Of a stretch of DNA of 58,297 nt, positions 1 through 12,122 are shown piece after piece. Origin of the DNA: Nocardiopsis alkaliphila YIM 80379 (lineage in GTDB: Bacteria; Actinomycetota; Actinomycetes; Streptosporangiales; Streptosporangiaceae); the NCBI RefSeq assembly GCF_000341005.1, contig NZ_ANBD01000105.1:1-58297 (forward strand). Direction: 5' to 3'. Both the position numbers and the translations under genes were made by a program. The notes under the pieces were generated by a model. That model did not search any database and had not been told where the DNA came from. It saw only the letters and a program-made list of their open reading frames with translations. Numbering within the stretch: position 1 is the first letter of the stretch; every line of letters begins with the position of its first letter.

Positions 1-983
1 TGGTCGTGGGCGGTGATCACCAGCGGGGTGGCACGGGAGATCAGGTGCAGCCGTTCCAGGGACGCCAGCGCCAGCCGAACCTCGTGTGCGTCCAGGACGC
101 GGGGTGGGCGCAGGCGCCGGCCCAGGTGGCCACGGACCGGTCCAGACACCAAGACCTGTTCGGGTGTGGTCGGCGGGCCGAGTGAGCAGATCAGTTCCAT
201 GAGTGGGCGCGCCAGCCCGGTCGGATGGTGCTGGTCGGCCCGTGCCAGGGCCGCTTCCCGGGCATCGGAGTGTTCGCGGAGCAGGGCCAGGTAGGCGGCG
301 CAGGTGATGCGTTGGTCGGCCATGTGGGCCACGGCCTGCCCCAGCGCGAGCGGTGATCGGTTCAAGGCCTGAGCGAGGGCGTCCCGTTCCCGAGGGTCGT
401 GCGGGACGCCGGCCTCGGTCAGGGCGGTGCGCAGGTACGCGCTGGCCTCGGATTCGGTGAAGACGTCCACGCTGACCAGGCACCGGCCCCGGGGCCCGAA
501 CCGTTGTCCGGGCAATCGAGTGGTGACGATCATCCGGCCTCGTTCCCGGCCGGTGGGCGGCCACAGGTCCTCGACCCCGCCGGGGTCGGCCAGGGAGTCC
601 CACACCACCAGCCAGTGTCGCTCGGTGCCGGGGGGCGGGGCGTGCAGCCACGACAGCAACCGCCCGGCGGCGAGTTCGGGATCGTCGGGGCAGTGCTTCA
701 AGAGCCGTCGCGCGGCGTGGGCGTAGGCGAACACCACCCCGTCCCGACTCGTGGCGTCGGCCCAGACCAGCAGGGTGTCGGGGTGCCGGTCCAGGAGGGC
801 TCGGGCGTGGTGTGCGGCCAATTGGGTCTTGCCGACGCCGCCGGGGCCGGTGAGCACCTGGTGCGCGGCGGGTTCCCCGAACCCGGCGAGGGCCTCGTCG
901 AGGATCGGGGACGGTTTCCTGGGATGGAAGGGGCAAACCCGTTCGGGGACGGGGACGGCCCCGGTCTTGAACTGCGAGGTCAT
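1..983 (-). CDS. NB-ARC family ATPase, C-terminus cut by window edge
   Basis: Reading leftward from an ATG at 983 the frame stays open to the window edge. It carries a P-loop GPGGVGKT at residues 46-53, a Walker B-like strand LVVWDSL, a sensor segment RMIVTTR and a GLPL-like motif NRSPLALGQA. That is the order of an NB-ARC (STAND) nucleotide-binding domain as found in actinomycete AfsR-like and TPR regulators. The ATPase core begins almost at the N-terminus, so no SARP or HTH domain precedes it. Any TPR or other sensor domain would lie beyond base 1. No strong Shine-Dalgarno precedes the ATG, and the frame stays open upstream with a TTG near 1041, so the start is provisional. Ligand and output are unknown. 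Confidence 0.72.
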   Translation of the reverse strand, partial: MTSQFKTGAVPVPERVCPFHPRKPSPILDEALAGFGEPAAHQVLTGPGGVGKTQLAAHHARALLDRHPDTLLVWADATSRDGVVFAYAHAARRLLKHCPDDPELAAGRLLSWLHAPPPGTERHWLVVWDSLADPGGVEDLWPPTGRERGRMIVTTRLPGQRFGPRGRCLVSVDVFTESEASAYLRTALTEAGVPHDPRERDALAQALNRSPLALGQAVAHMADQRITCAAYLALLREHSDAREAALARADQHHPTGLARPLMELICSLGPPTTPEQVLVSGPVRGHLGRRLRPPRVLDAHEVRLALASLERLHLISRATPLVITAHD

Positions 984-1201
984 CGGGTTTCGGCGGGTGT
1001 GGAAAGCATCGGCGTTGTCGCCGTGTCCGTGGCCAGAAGTCAACAGCCGTACCCTTCCCGGGGTCCGAGGGAGTCGTTTTCAGCCCCGGTGAAGGGGTTT
1101 CGGTCGATCCAGTTCCCTTTACCCAGGGGAGTCAACCCCATCGTTTTTGTTAGGCCAGGTCACCGCTGTGCACTTTTTCGGGCACTCGGACCACCCACCC
1201 A

Positions 1202-2143
1202 TCACCCACCCACGATGGCCTGGGCGAGGTCGTAGCGTTCATGGGGTTCCTCCAGGCGCAACGAGTGGGCCAGGACGCGCAAGTCGTCCGCGCCGATCGA
1301 ACCCACCGGCCGTACGCTCGCGATGGTCTCGTCGGAGAGGACGACACGGATCTCCACGGCCGCGCCCCGGTACACCGACACCAGCGAACCGTCCTCGAGG
1401 CAGTTCACCCCGGTGAGGTCGCACTCGGCGAACACGCCTTCCTCACCGCGCTCCTCGGACCAGCTCACCACGTACACGCCCTCGGTGGCCGTGTGCGCGT
1501 AGGTCAGCCGTAGGCCCTCACGAACCTCGTGCACGCCCACCGGGACCCAACCCTCATGGTCCAGCACCACGATCGGGTACTCGAACTCCTCGACCTGGGA
1601 GAGGGAACGCTCATCGGACCGTCGCTCGCGCAGGTGGTCGGCGACCAGCGGAAGCGCCACCAGGACGGCGATCACCACGGCCAGACCGGGTAGCACGCCC
1701 GGTCGCCGGTATTTCAGTGCCCGGTGGGTGAGCACGCACGCACCCATGGCCACGGTGGTCACCACCGCCGTGGCCACCACGCTGAGCAGGGTCGTCCCGC
1801 CGGGCAGCGGCTCGAATACGGGGGGCAGGAAGGACAGGACCATCGGTACGGCCATCCCGGTCCCCACCACCAGGGCCGCGGTCGAGTTCGGATGACTCGC
1901 CCCGGCACCCATGAGCCAGTGCCGGGACAACGACCACATGAGCAGCATGACACCGACGGCGACCGGGGCGAGCAGCAGGGCGCCCAGGCCCGCACCGCTC
2001 AGGGTCAGGGCCCGGGCGGTGTCCCACATCCCGATCGGGAGCAGCGCCATGATGGGGGACCCCACCAGGCACAGAACGAGGATCGCACCGACCGCGGCGG
2101 CCCGGGGTCGGTCCGTGGACACTCGTGTCGGCACGTCGTCCAT
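1202..2143 (-). CDS. Hypothetical membrane protein with C-terminal soluble domain
   Basis: This 313-aa protein has about five hydrophobic helices in residues 18-170 (near 18-40, 48-70, 88-108, 118-140 and 150-168). A roughly 140-residue soluble C-terminal domain follows, rich in beta-prone and acidic stretches and containing two cysteines (ECDLTGVNC). It probably sits in the cytoplasmic membrane with the C-terminal domain exposed. I recognise no family. It is flanked by the partial NB-ARC gene downstream and the DUF695-like gene upstream, all on the minus strand, but spacings of 96 bp and more give no proof of an operon. Codon use is typical of the window and supports a real gene. Confidence 0.65.
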   Translation of the reverse strand: MDDVPTRVSTDRPRAAAVGAILVLCLVGSPIMALLPIGMWDTARALTLSGAGLGALLLAPVAVGVMLLMWSLSRHWLMGAGASHPNSTAALVVGTGMAVPMVLSFLPPVFEPLPGGTTLLSVVATAVVTTVAMGACVLTHRALKYRRPGVLPGLAVVIAVLVALPLVADHLRERRSDERSLSQVEEFEYPIVVLDHEGWVPVGVHEVREGLRLTYAHTATEGVYVVSWSEERGEEGVFAECDLTGVNCLEDGSLVSVYRGAAVEIRVVLSDETIASVRPVGSIGADDLRVLAHSLRLEEPHERYDLAQAIVGG

Positions 2144-2239
2144 CAGACTCGGATCAACCTCCCGTGGGAGGAATCACGCTACGCCGGTCGACGCCCGTGC
2201 GCCAGGGGCGCAACGCGGGATCCGGACCGTCCTTCGAGG

Positions 2240-3430
2240 TCAGCGACCGAGGCGACGCACGTAGGGTCGGCGGGCCAGGTTGAACTGCGACCACTTGGGG
2301 TCGAGTTGGGTGCGCAGTTGGACGCCGCCCTGGGGCCAGTCCATCAGGGCGGCCTCGAACTCGGGCAGTACCCCTGAGTCCGGGTCGAGGTAGTAGATGT
2401 ACATCCGTTGCCCGGAACCGGTTTGTCGCATGAACAGGGCGCCGTCCTCCCCGAGGATCCGGGCGAGCCCGGTCTCCAGTTCGGCCAGGGCGGTGGTCGA
2501 GGACTCCTGGGGCAGCCGATCACCGTCGGCGTCGGTGTAGGGCACCAGGACCTGTACGAACAGCGACAGGGCGGGGAAGTCGCGACGGGTGACGGGGTGG
2601 CGGAGCAGGATCTCCACCGGGCCCTGCAAGGGCAGACGTCCGTGCAGGGTCACCCAACCCCCGGTGCCACCGAGGAGGTCGCCCATCTGTTCGGCGACCG
2701 CGGGCATGGAGGTGGGCGGGAGCGGGTCCAGGGGGCGCTCGGCGAGGGAGGTCACCTTGCCCACCCAACGGACCACCTCGTCCTCGCCCAGGGCGAGCAT
2801 GGTGACGTGGTCGGCGACGGCCTGGCGGGTCTGGTCGGACAGGAACATGTTGTCGGGGTGGTAGACGCCCACATCGATCCTGCCGTTGGCCTGGTCGACC
2901 CGCATGGACACCGACACGTGCGACAGGTCGAGTTCGTGCTCGTCCCACAGGACCGTGCTGGAGAGTCGATCGTGGTCGGCGGGGCGCACGGGGTGGAAGA
3001 GCCACCGGTCGTCCTCGGGTGCCGCGCGGAACCAGCGTTCGGCCTGGATACGCGCCTCCTCGGAGACCCCCGGACGCAGCGTCAGCGCGTAGGCGGGCGC
3101 GTCGGTGAGTTTGGAGGGGTCATCGAGCGCGGCGAGCTGTTCCAGCAGTACGGCCGGGTCGATGTCGGTCGACAGGTCCAGATCCTCCAGCCCGGCCCGG
3201 GGTTCGGGCGCCTCGCCGATCTCCCAGTCCAGGTCCGGGTGGATCGCCCGCAGCAGGGCGGAGATCCTTTCGGACGTCTCAGAGTCCACTGGGGCACCGG
3301 AGTCCACGGATTCGGCCAACGCCGAGCGCAAGGAGGGCCAAGCCTCCCAGAAGGCGGCCAGACCGGCGGTGGCGGCCGTGGCGGCGGAGTCGGTGGGGTC
3401 GTTGGAACGACGACGACGGAACAGAGCCAT
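2240..3430 (-). CDS. DUF695-like hypothetical protein
   Basis: The open frame extends much further upstream but that part runs antisense to mnmA, so the ATG at 3430 (MALFRRRRS) is the credible start, giving 396 aa. It is a soluble acidic protein with a basic N-terminal patch. The last 120 or so residues ([23 protein letters not shown], then [14 protein letters not shown]) resemble the C-terminal pattern of DUF695 proteins; this is recognition from memory, not a search. No catalytic motif is evident. It is divergent from mnmA with only 66 bp between start codons, so the two probably share a promoter region. No Shine-Dalgarno precedes the ATG. Confidence 0.7.
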   Translation of the reverse strand: MALFRRRRSNDPTDSAATAATAGLAAFWEAWPSLRSALAESVDSGAPVDSETSERISALLRAIHPDLDWEIGEAPEPRAGLEDLDLSTDIDPAVLLEQLAALDDPSKLTDAPAYALTLRPGVSEEARIQAERWFRAAPEDDRWLFHPVRPADHDRLSSTVLWDEHELDLSHVSVSMRVDQANGRIDVGVYHPDNMFLSDQTRQAVADHVTMLALGEDEVVRWVGKVTSLAERPLDPLPPTSMPAVAEQMGDLLGGTGGWVTLHGRLPLQGPVEILLRHPVTRRDFPALSLFVQVLVPYTDADGDRLPQESSTTALAELETGLARILGEDGALFMRQTGSGQRMYIYYLDPDSGVLPEFEAALMDWPQGGVQLRTQLDPKWSQFNLARRPYVRRLGR

Positions 3431-3496
3431 GTGTCGATTTTCGCAGAAACAAACGAGTACCGCCGCCTCGGAGAGGGCCATACCCTGGACAGCACT

Positions 3497-4603
3497 ATGA
3501 CTTTGCGTGTACTGGCCGCCATGTCCGGCGGAGTCGACTCCGCGGTTGCCGCGGCCCGTGTGGCCGAGGCGGGATACGACGTCACCGGCGTTCATCTGGC
3601 CCTCTCCAAGAATCCACAGTCCTACCGGAGCGGCGCTCGTGGCTGCTGCACCGTGGAGGACTCCCACGACGCGCGCCGGGCGGCGGACGTCATCGGCATC
3701 CCCTTCTACGTGTGGGACATGTCGGAGGAGTTCGATCGGGAGGTGGTCCAGGACTTCGTCGCCGAGTACGAGGCGGGCAACACCCCCAACCCGTGTCTGC
3801 GCTGCAACGAGAAGATCAAGTTCGAGGCGGTGCTGGACCGCGCCGTCGCTCTGGGTTTCGACGTGGTGGTGACCGGACACCACGTTCGCAAGGTCGATGG
3901 TCGGCTGGTGCGCAGCGTGGACGAGGCCAAGGACCAGTCGTACGTGTTGGGCGTGCTCAACGCCGAGCAGTTGGAGCACGCGATGTTCCCGCTGGGCGAC
4001 TGCACCAAGGAGGAGGTGCGGGCCGAGGCGGAGCGGCGTGGTCTGTCGGTGGCCGACAAACCCGACAGTCACGACATCTGTTTCATCGCCGATGGTGACA
4101 CCGCCGGGTTCCTCAACAAGCGGCTGGGGGAGAAGCCCGGGCCGATCCAGGACGAGGACGGCAACGTGGTGGGCACCCACAAGGGGTCGCACGCCTTCAC
4201 CATCGGTCAGCGCAAGGGCCTGGGGCTGAGCGGAGCGCCGAACCCGCGATACGTGCTGTCCATCGAGCCGGTGAACAACACGGTGACGGTGGGGCCGCGC
4301 GAGTCGCTGCGGGTGGACGAGATCGTGGGGAACAGGCCGGTCTGGAGCGGCAGCGCGCCGTTGACCGAGCCGACCGAGTGCCACGTGCAGTTGCGGGCGC
4401 ACGGCGAGGTGTATCCGGCCACCGTGTGGCAGCGCGAATCGGAGGGTGGTCCCGAACTGGTGGTCCGTCTGGCCGAGCCCGCCCGAGGGGTGGCCGCCGG
4501 GCAGGCCGTGGTGGTCTACGACGGTGACGCGGTGCTGGGGTCGGCGACCATCGCCACTACTTCCCGCGCCGAGGAGGGTGTCCCCCAGGTCGGGAAGGTG
4601 TGA
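3497..4603 (+). CDS. mnmA: tRNA-specific 2-thiouridylase MnmA
   Basis: MnmA transfers sulfur to U34 of tRNA-Lys, -Glu and -Gln in the cytoplasm using ATP. The 368-aa length is normal. The N-terminus has the PP-loop SGGVDS. The catalytic cysteine is C100 in NPCLRC and the second active-site cysteine is C195 in HDICF, matching the two-cysteine mechanism of the family. A C-terminal beta-barrel follows ([10 protein letters not shown] onward). The frame is open upstream, but family alignment fixes [15 protein letters not shown] as the start. A TACCCT hexamer ends 10 nt before the ATG, so the transcript is probably near-leaderless. A dispersed repeat begins 18 nt after the stop codon. Its presence fits the tRNA-Glu and tRNA-Gln genes farther along the window. 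Confidence 0.97.
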   Translation: MTLRVLAAMSGGVDSAVAAARVAEAGYDVTGVHLALSKNPQSYRSGARGCCTVEDSHDARRAADVIGIPFYVWDMSEEFDREVVQDFVAEYEAGNTPNPCLRCNEKIKFEAVLDRAVALGFDVVVTGHHVRKVDGRLVRSVDEAKDQSYVLGVLNAEQLEHAMFPLGDCTKEEVRAEAERRGLSVADKPDSHDICFIADGDTAGFLNKRLGEKPGPIQDEDGNVVGTHKGSHAFTIGQRKGLGLSGAPNPRYVLSIEPVNNTVTVGPRESLRVDEIVGNRPVWSGSAPLTEPTECHVQLRAHGEVYPATVWQRESEGGPELVVRLAEPARGVAAGQAVVVYDGDAVLGSATIATTSRAEEGVPQVGKV

Positions 4604-4621
4604 TCTGGGCGGTGTCCTTCA

Positions 4622-4767
4622 GCGCCTCCGCTTCGCTTTGGCGTGTTCGGGCGCCTGGGAGTCAGGAACCCTCGGCACCTACGGTGTGATGGCCCCTACC
4701 TCGCGATCCCACCTACGGAGCCTCCACGGGTTTCCAGAAGAAGCCAGGGCCCGACGGCGCCCGAACG
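4622..4767 (+). repeat. Dispersed 146-bp repeat, copy A
   Basis: This segment is nearly identical to 30649-30793, with about eight differences including one single-base gap. It begins with GCGCCTCCGCTTCGCTTTGG and ends with GGCGCCCGAACG. It has an internal inverted repeat TTCGGGCGCC (4645-4654) against GGCGCCCGAA (4757-4766) and several shorter palindromes. It starts 18 nt after the mnmA stop in the same orientation as the gene. It encodes no obvious protein. It may be a mobile non-coding repeat or a structured 3' UTR element. It fills most of the 305-bp space before the next start codon. Confidence 0.85.
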
Positions 4768-4855
4768 GACACCCCCGTGGCCCACCGAACAGGACCTGGA
4801 TCCTTCAGACGCAGGACACTAGATCCTGTTTTCCGCCCTTTGCCCCTTGTCAAGG

Positions 4856-4874
4856 TTAGGTTAGGCAATGCAAA
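4856..4874 (+). promoter_or_regulatory. Iron-box-like operator (IdeR/DmdR type), tentative
   Basis: TTAGGTTAGGCAATGCAAA matches 15 of 19 positions of the actinobacterial iron-box consensus TTAGGTTAGGCTAACCTAA. The left half is perfect. It lies 35 nt before the GTG of the VTT-domain gene and next to a TTGTCA hexamer at 4847-4852. The right half is weak, so iron control is only a hypothesis. Confidence 0.35.
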
Positions 4875-4908
4875 GTTGGTGTGGTCAAGGGCTGTAGGGG
4901 GTCGTTCC

Positions 4909-5409
4909 GTGCCGCAGTTCGCGTTCCTGGAGGGGCAACCCTTCTGGGTGGTCTACGCCACCCTGCTCGTGGTGATCATGCTGCGTGCCCCCGCCACCCA
5001 CCTGCTCGGCCGGGGCGTGGGCGCCGGGGCCAACCGTGGCCGACTCGGGGAACGTCTGGGCCCGAAACTGGAGACGGCCAAGCAGCGAATCGACCGCTAC
5101 GGCGCACCCGTGGTCACGCTCAGCTTCCTCACCATCGGCATGCAGACCGCCGTCCACTTCGCCTCGGGCACCGTGCGCATGCGCTTGCCCGTCTACCTCA
5201 CCGCGACGTTCGTCGGCGGGCTGATCTGGGCCGGACTGTGGGGCACCGTGATCTCCGGTCTGGGCGGCACCTGGCTGGTGTTGTTCCTCGACTCGCCTTG
5301 GACGGCGGTGGGCGTGGTCGTGGTGGCCGTGCTGATCGTCGGCCTCCTGGTGCTGCGTCATCGTCGGCGCGACGGATCCGACCAGGAAACCTTCGCCGAG
5401 GTCCCCTGA
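4909..5409 (+). CDS. Small VTT/DedA-like membrane protein
   Basis: The open frame begins at 4777 inside the tail of the repeat region, but the GTG at 4909 has AGGGGG 7 nt upstream and begins VPQFAFLEGQPFWVVY, so it is preferred (166 aa). Hydrophobic helices lie near residues 9-27, 63-85, 92-115 and 125-150. A stretch like GAPVVTLSFLTIGMQTAVHF recalls the VTT (DedA/SNARE-associated) fold of membrane proteins linked to lipid scrambling and envelope homeostasis. The protein is shorter than typical DedA proteins, so membership is tentative. The C-terminus is basic then acidic and probably cytoplasmic. A possible iron-box lies upstream. Confidence 0.7.
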   Translation: MPQFAFLEGQPFWVVYATLLVVIMLRAPATHLLGRGVGAGANRGRLGERLGPKLETAKQRIDRYGAPVVTLSFLTIGMQTAVHFASGTVRMRLPVYLTATFVGGLIWAGLWGTVISGLGGTWLVLFLDSPWTAVGVVVVAVLIVGLLVLRHRRRDGSDQETFAEVP

Positions 5410-5498
5410 GCCCCCTTCGTGCTGGGCCACGGCTCCACCTCCACGGGGCTTGGAGAGCGGGGCCCAACGGTGGTCGACCAACCCTTAGCGTTGAGGCC

Positions 5499-6149
5499 AT
5501 GCACATCAACGTGGACGCGATCCTGTTCGACATCGATGGCACCCTGGTGGACTCCACACACGCGGTGGAGCGCACCTGGCGAGTGTGGGCCGAGGCCCAC
5601 GGCGTCGACCCCGAGGCCGTCCTGGAGGTCTCCCATGGGCGCCGCTCACAGGACACCATCGCCATGTTCCTACCGTCCGAACGGGTCGACGCCGCCGTGG
5701 AGGAGTTGGAGGAACTCGAACTCGCCGCCGTTGACGGGACCCTGGCCTTGCCCGCCACCGGTGAACTCCTCAAGGCCCTGCCGGCCGATCGCTGGGCCGC
5801 CGTCACCTCGGGTGGACGTCGACTGATGTGCGAACGCCTGGCCGTGGCCGGGTTGCCCGTCCCGGACGTGCTGGTGGCCGCAGAGGACGTGAGCGTGGGC
5901 AAACCCGATCCGCAGGGCTATCGGATGGCCGCCGCCGCGCTCGGCCATCCTCCGAGGCGCTGCCTGGTGGTCGAGGACGCGCCCGCCGGTGTTCGGGCCG
6001 GCCTGGCCGCCGGTGCCACCGTCCTGGCGGTGGCCACCTCCCACGAGCGCTCCGCTCTGGCAGGTCTGGGCGCCGCCGCCGTGGTGGACGACCTGACGGC
6101 CTGCACCCTGCGCACCACGACCGAGGGTCTGGAGCTCTTCCTCCGCTGA
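5499..6149 (+). CDS. HAD-IA family sugar-phosphate phosphatase/mutase-like protein
   Basis: Motif I is FDIDGTLVDS near the N-terminus, with the nucleophilic and acid/base aspartates. Motif II is VTSGG. Motif III/IV are GKPDPQGY and VVEDAPAGVRAG. A helical cap lies between motifs I and II. The 216-aa length suits beta-phosphoglucomutase or sugar-phosphatase subfamilies of HAD-IA, but the substrate cannot be read from sequence. The ATG at 5499 gives MHINVDAILFD; it is preceded at seven bases by TAGCGT, so translation may be leaderless. It lies upstream of the MetE-like gene with a 29-bp gap and may be co-transcribed with it. Confidence 0.85.
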   Translation: MHINVDAILFDIDGTLVDSTHAVERTWRVWAEAHGVDPEAVLEVSHGRRSQDTIAMFLPSERVDAAVEELEELELAAVDGTLALPATGELLKALPADRWAAVTSGGRRLMCERLAVAGLPVPDVLVAAEDVSVGKPDPQGYRMAAAALGHPPRRCLVVEDAPAGVRAGLAAGATVLAVATSHERSALAGLGAAAVVDDLTACTLRTTTEGLELFLR

Positions 6150-6157
6150 ACATCGCG

Positions 6158-6178
6158 GTTGCCCTAACCTTGGGCAAC
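6158..6178 (+). promoter_or_regulatory. Hairpin abutting the start codon of the MetE-like gene
   Basis: GTTGCCC (6158-6164) and GGGCAAC (6172-6178) form a perfect 7-bp inverted repeat with a 7-base loop. It ends at the base before the GTG at 6179 and replaces any Shine-Dalgarno. It could mask or position ribosome entry, or be a protein site. Function is unproven. Confidence 0.4.
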
Positions 6179-9435
<3,257 letters not shown>

Positions 9436-9510
9436 TTGACAAATAATTTCACCGATAGTTTCCGCCGTGCGACAGTTGGTGACGAAACCTCGTAAGCTGG
9501 ACGCCAATAC

Positions 9511-9538
9511 CCCGGATATGGACATGGCCGTATCCGGG
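9511..9538 (+). other. Hairpin in leader of GGDEF-EAL gene
   Basis: CCCGGATA and TATCCGGG form a perfect 8-bp stem with a 12-base loop, ending 28 bases before the start at 9567. A TAAGCT hexamer at 9493-9498 could be the -10 element, placing the hairpin in the 5' UTR. It does not match the GEMM c-di-GMP riboswitch core that I can recall. Confidence 0.35.
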
Positions 9539-9566
9539 TTTACGGTCATGAAGCTCGAGGACGCGG

Positions 9567-11615
9567 ATGAAGGACCCCAACAGTAATCGGGACATCGGCC
9601 CCCGGATCGGGACCCCGCTGTGGCTCTACATGGCGGGTGCCACCGTCGCGGGGGCCGCCATGCTCACGGCCTCCACCGTGGGGCTCGGTCTCGATCAGCT
9701 GTACCGGCTGTCCCAGGAACCGCTCACCTGGGTACTGCTGTGCATGGTGGCCCTCGGTGAACTCAAACCCATCGCCATACCCGGCCGACCACCGGGCACC
9801 GGCGTCCCCACCTCACTCCCCTTCAGCTTCGCCCTCGTCATCTTCTACGGGCTTCCCGTCGCCGCCCTCGTCCAGTGCGCCGCCACCATCGTCGCCGGCG
9901 TGGCCCGTGGGCACGCCGCCCACCGCACCGCCTTCAACTCCGCCCAGTACGTTCTGACCCTGGGCGTGGCCGACGCGGTCCTTCGTCTGACCCTCCCCCT
10001 GCTCGTGGTCACCCCCCGCGTCCCCGAGGGGGCGGAACTCGTCGCCATCGCCCTCGCCGGAACGGCCTCCTTCGTCGTCAACCGCGTCCTGGTGTCGTGC
10101 GCCGTGGCCATGCACGAACGCGTGCCACTGAACCAGGTCATGTTCAAGGGGCTGCGCCAACAGGTCTACGTGAACGCAGTCCTGCTCGGCCTGGCGCCAC
10201 TCGTCGTCCTGGCGATGGTCCACTCGGTCCTGTACGTGCCCCTGTTCCTCCTCCCACTCGGGGCCCTGCACGCCAGTGCTCTGCTACTGGTCAAGCGCGA
10301 TCACCAGGCCAATCACGACGAACTCACCGGCCTGGCCAACCGCAAGCTCCTCACCGTCCGTTCCAGGCGGGAGATCGCCCAGGCGGATCAGCACGGCACC
10401 CGGGTGGGCCTGCTCCTACTCGATCTGGACCGGTTCAAGGAGGTCAACGACACCCTGGGGCATCCCACCGGGGATCGTCTCCTACAGACCCTCGCACGCC
10501 GCCTCAGCCACAGTGTTCGCCCCAACGACCTCGTCGCACGCCTGGGCGGAGACGAGTTCGCCATCCTGTTGCCCCACGTCCGCGACTCCGCCGCCGCCCG
10601 TGAGGTGGCCCTGCGTCTGCGCGGCGCCCTCGCCGAGCCGGTCCGCCTCGACGGCATGGACTTCGACCTCCAGGCCAGTACCGGTATCGCCCTCTACCCG
10701 GACGACGCCCCCGACTTCGCGCTCCTGCTGCAGCGCGCCGACGTCGCCATGTACGTGGCCAAGTCCGACCGCACCGGCGTGGAGTGCTACGACCCCACCA
10801 AGGACCGCAATTCCACCGCTCGCCTGAGCATGTACAGCGAACTGCGCCGTGGCCTGGCCGACGGCGCCCTGGAAATGCGCTACCAGCCCAAGGTCCGCCT
10901 CCTCGACGGCCGACCCGTCGGCCTGGAAGCGCTGGCCCGCTGGCGCCATCCCACTCGAGGACTGCTCGGACCCGACGAATTCCTCCCGGTCATCGAACAC
11001 ACCCACCTGCTCCGTGCCTTCACCACCCAGGTGCTCGACATCACCCTGGCCCGTATCGCCCGTTGGGAAGCCACAGGACTCACCTTGCAGGTCTCGGTCG
11101 ATCTGGGCGTGGACGAACTGCTCGACCCCGAGCTGCCCGAAACCGTCGCCGCCGCCCTAAGCGAACACGAGGTGCCCGCCGAGCGGCTCGTCCTGGAGAT
11201 CAGTGAACGCACCCTCATCACCGACAACGACGCGGCCACCATCGCAGTGGAACGGCTGCGCGACCTCGGGGTGGGCCTGGCCCTGGACGACTTCGGTACC
11301 GGCCACTTCACCCTCGCCCAACTGGCCGAACTACCCCTTGACGAGATCAAGCTCCACGAGTCCTTCACCACTCGTCTGGCCGATGACGGATCCGGCGGAC
11401 ACACGGTGGTGCGCGCCGCCATCGCCCTGGTCCGGGCCTTGGGCATGCGAGCCACCGCCGAAGGAGTGCACGGTGCTCGGCTGGCCGAGGCCGCCTCAAG
11501 GGCCGGCTGCCACGTGGCCCAAGGGAATCACTTCGCCGAACCGCTGGACCCCCGTGACGTGCCGGCCTGGCTGGCCGAGCACGGAATCCGGCCCCGGACC
11601 CGACCCCGTGGATGA
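9567..11615 (+). CDS. Membrane GGDEF-EAL protein (c-di-GMP turnover)
   Basis: This 682-aa protein has an N-terminal block of about six transmembrane helices (residues about 18-245), then GGDEF and EAL domains. The diguanylate cyclase site is intact (RLGGDEF, 327-331), with an inhibitory RPND motif five residues before it, matching the RxxD product-inhibition site. In the EAL domain, EAL (454-456), LEISE, DDFGTG and AEGV are kept. However, the metal-binding asparagine of the usual SVNLS motif is aspartate (SVDLG, D512), and the usual KIDxSF is KLHESF. Phosphodiesterase activity may therefore be weak or lost, leaving the protein as a cyclase or c-di-GMP sensor. The periplasmic or membrane signal is unknown. 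Confidence 0.9.
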   Translation: MKDPNSNRDIGPRIGTPLWLYMAGATVAGAAMLTASTVGLGLDQLYRLSQEPLTWVLLCMVALGELKPIAIPGRPPGTGVPTSLPFSFALVIFYGLPVAALVQCAATIVAGVARGHAAHRTAFNSAQYVLTLGVADAVLRLTLPLLVVTPRVPEGAELVAIALAGTASFVVNRVLVSCAVAMHERVPLNQVMFKGLRQQVYVNAVLLGLAPLVVLAMVHSVLYVPLFLLPLGALHASALLLVKRDHQANHDELTGLANRKLLTVRSRREIAQADQHGTRVGLLLLDLDRFKEVNDTLGHPTGDRLLQTLARRLSHSVRPNDLVARLGGDEFAILLPHVRDSAAAREVALRLRGALAEPVRLDGMDFDLQASTGIALYPDDAPDFALLLQRADVAMYVAKSDRTGVECYDPTKDRNSTARLSMYSELRRGLADGALEMRYQPKVRLLDGRPVGLEALARWRHPTRGLLGPDEFLPVIEHTHLLRAFTTQVLDITLARIARWEATGLTLQVSVDLGVDELLDPELPETVAAALSEHEVPAERLVLEISERTLITDNDAATIAVERLRDLGVGLALDDFGTGHFTLAQLAELPLDEIKLHESFTTRLADDGSGGHTVVRAAIALVRALGMRATAEGVHGARLAEAASRAGCHVAQGNHFAEPLDPRDVPAWLAEHGIRPRTRPRG

Positions 11616-11764
11616 CCGGTTGTGGCCATGGAACCCGATACCGCAGTTCAAGGACGTGTTCGGGGCCGGGCGACCCGAGCTCGGTGAGCGCCGCAAGGGT
11701 CACCATGGGTGGCGGGCTGTTAACTTGACCCTCACCCCACCCAAGAGTCCAAGGAAGATCCCCC

Positions 11765-12100
11765 ATGCCTTCGCACGAGGTAGGCGTCAACGTCACCGAC
11801 GCCTACGGAGCCGGTGTCAACGCCGAACAGTACGCGTCCTCGTTCAACGGACTGCACGCTGATTTCAACGACGTGTTGGACGCGGCCAAGGACGCTTGTG
11901 CCGAAGATCCCCGGGTCACGGGTTGGTCCTCCTACGGGGAGGAGCAGGCCGAGGCCATCGCGAGGGTCGAACACCACGGAGTCGGGCTGGCGGAGAACAT
12001 TCAGGGTGGTGCTGCGGAAGTAGCCAACACCGATGCCCAGGCGGCCGATACCTACGGATCGGTGGACGTGCCGTCATACCTTCCGGGTACCTACCACTGA
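11765..12100 (+). CDS. Small WXG100/EspC-like helical protein, putative type VII secretion partner
   Basis: A 111-aa acidic protein without signal peptide. It is predicted helical, has a central GWSSYGEEQAEAI turn, and ends in an A-x-x-D-x-x-AA-x-x-Y pattern (TDAQAADTYGS) seen in actinobacterial ESX-associated small proteins. The length fits one WXG100/EspC helical hairpin. AAGGAAG lies 7 nt before the ATG. It is followed after 66 bp by the 782-aa gene, an order typical of a small partner and its large cognate substrate. Family assignment is inference from size, helicity and context; a canonical WXG tripeptide is absent. Confidence 0.7.
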   Translation: MPSHEVGVNVTDAYGAGVNAEQYASSFNGLHADFNDVLDAAKDACAEDPRVTGWSSYGEEQAEAIARVEHHGVGLAENIQGGAAEVANTDAQAADTYGSVDVPSYLPGTYH

Positions 12101-12122
12101 CCCTGCTTCACCAGCCCTCCTC

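Noticed and set aside
399..1235. Plus-strand frame of 278 codons over the left edge
   Set aside because: The minus strand encodes a clear NB-ARC domain here; the plus-strand product has no recognisable motif and low-complexity composition.
9436..9566. Possible c-di-GMP riboswitch before the GGDEF-EAL gene
   Set aside because: A hairpin exists at 9511-9538, but I do not see the conserved core expected for GEMM riboswitches. A perfect TTGACA at 9436 has no suitable -10.
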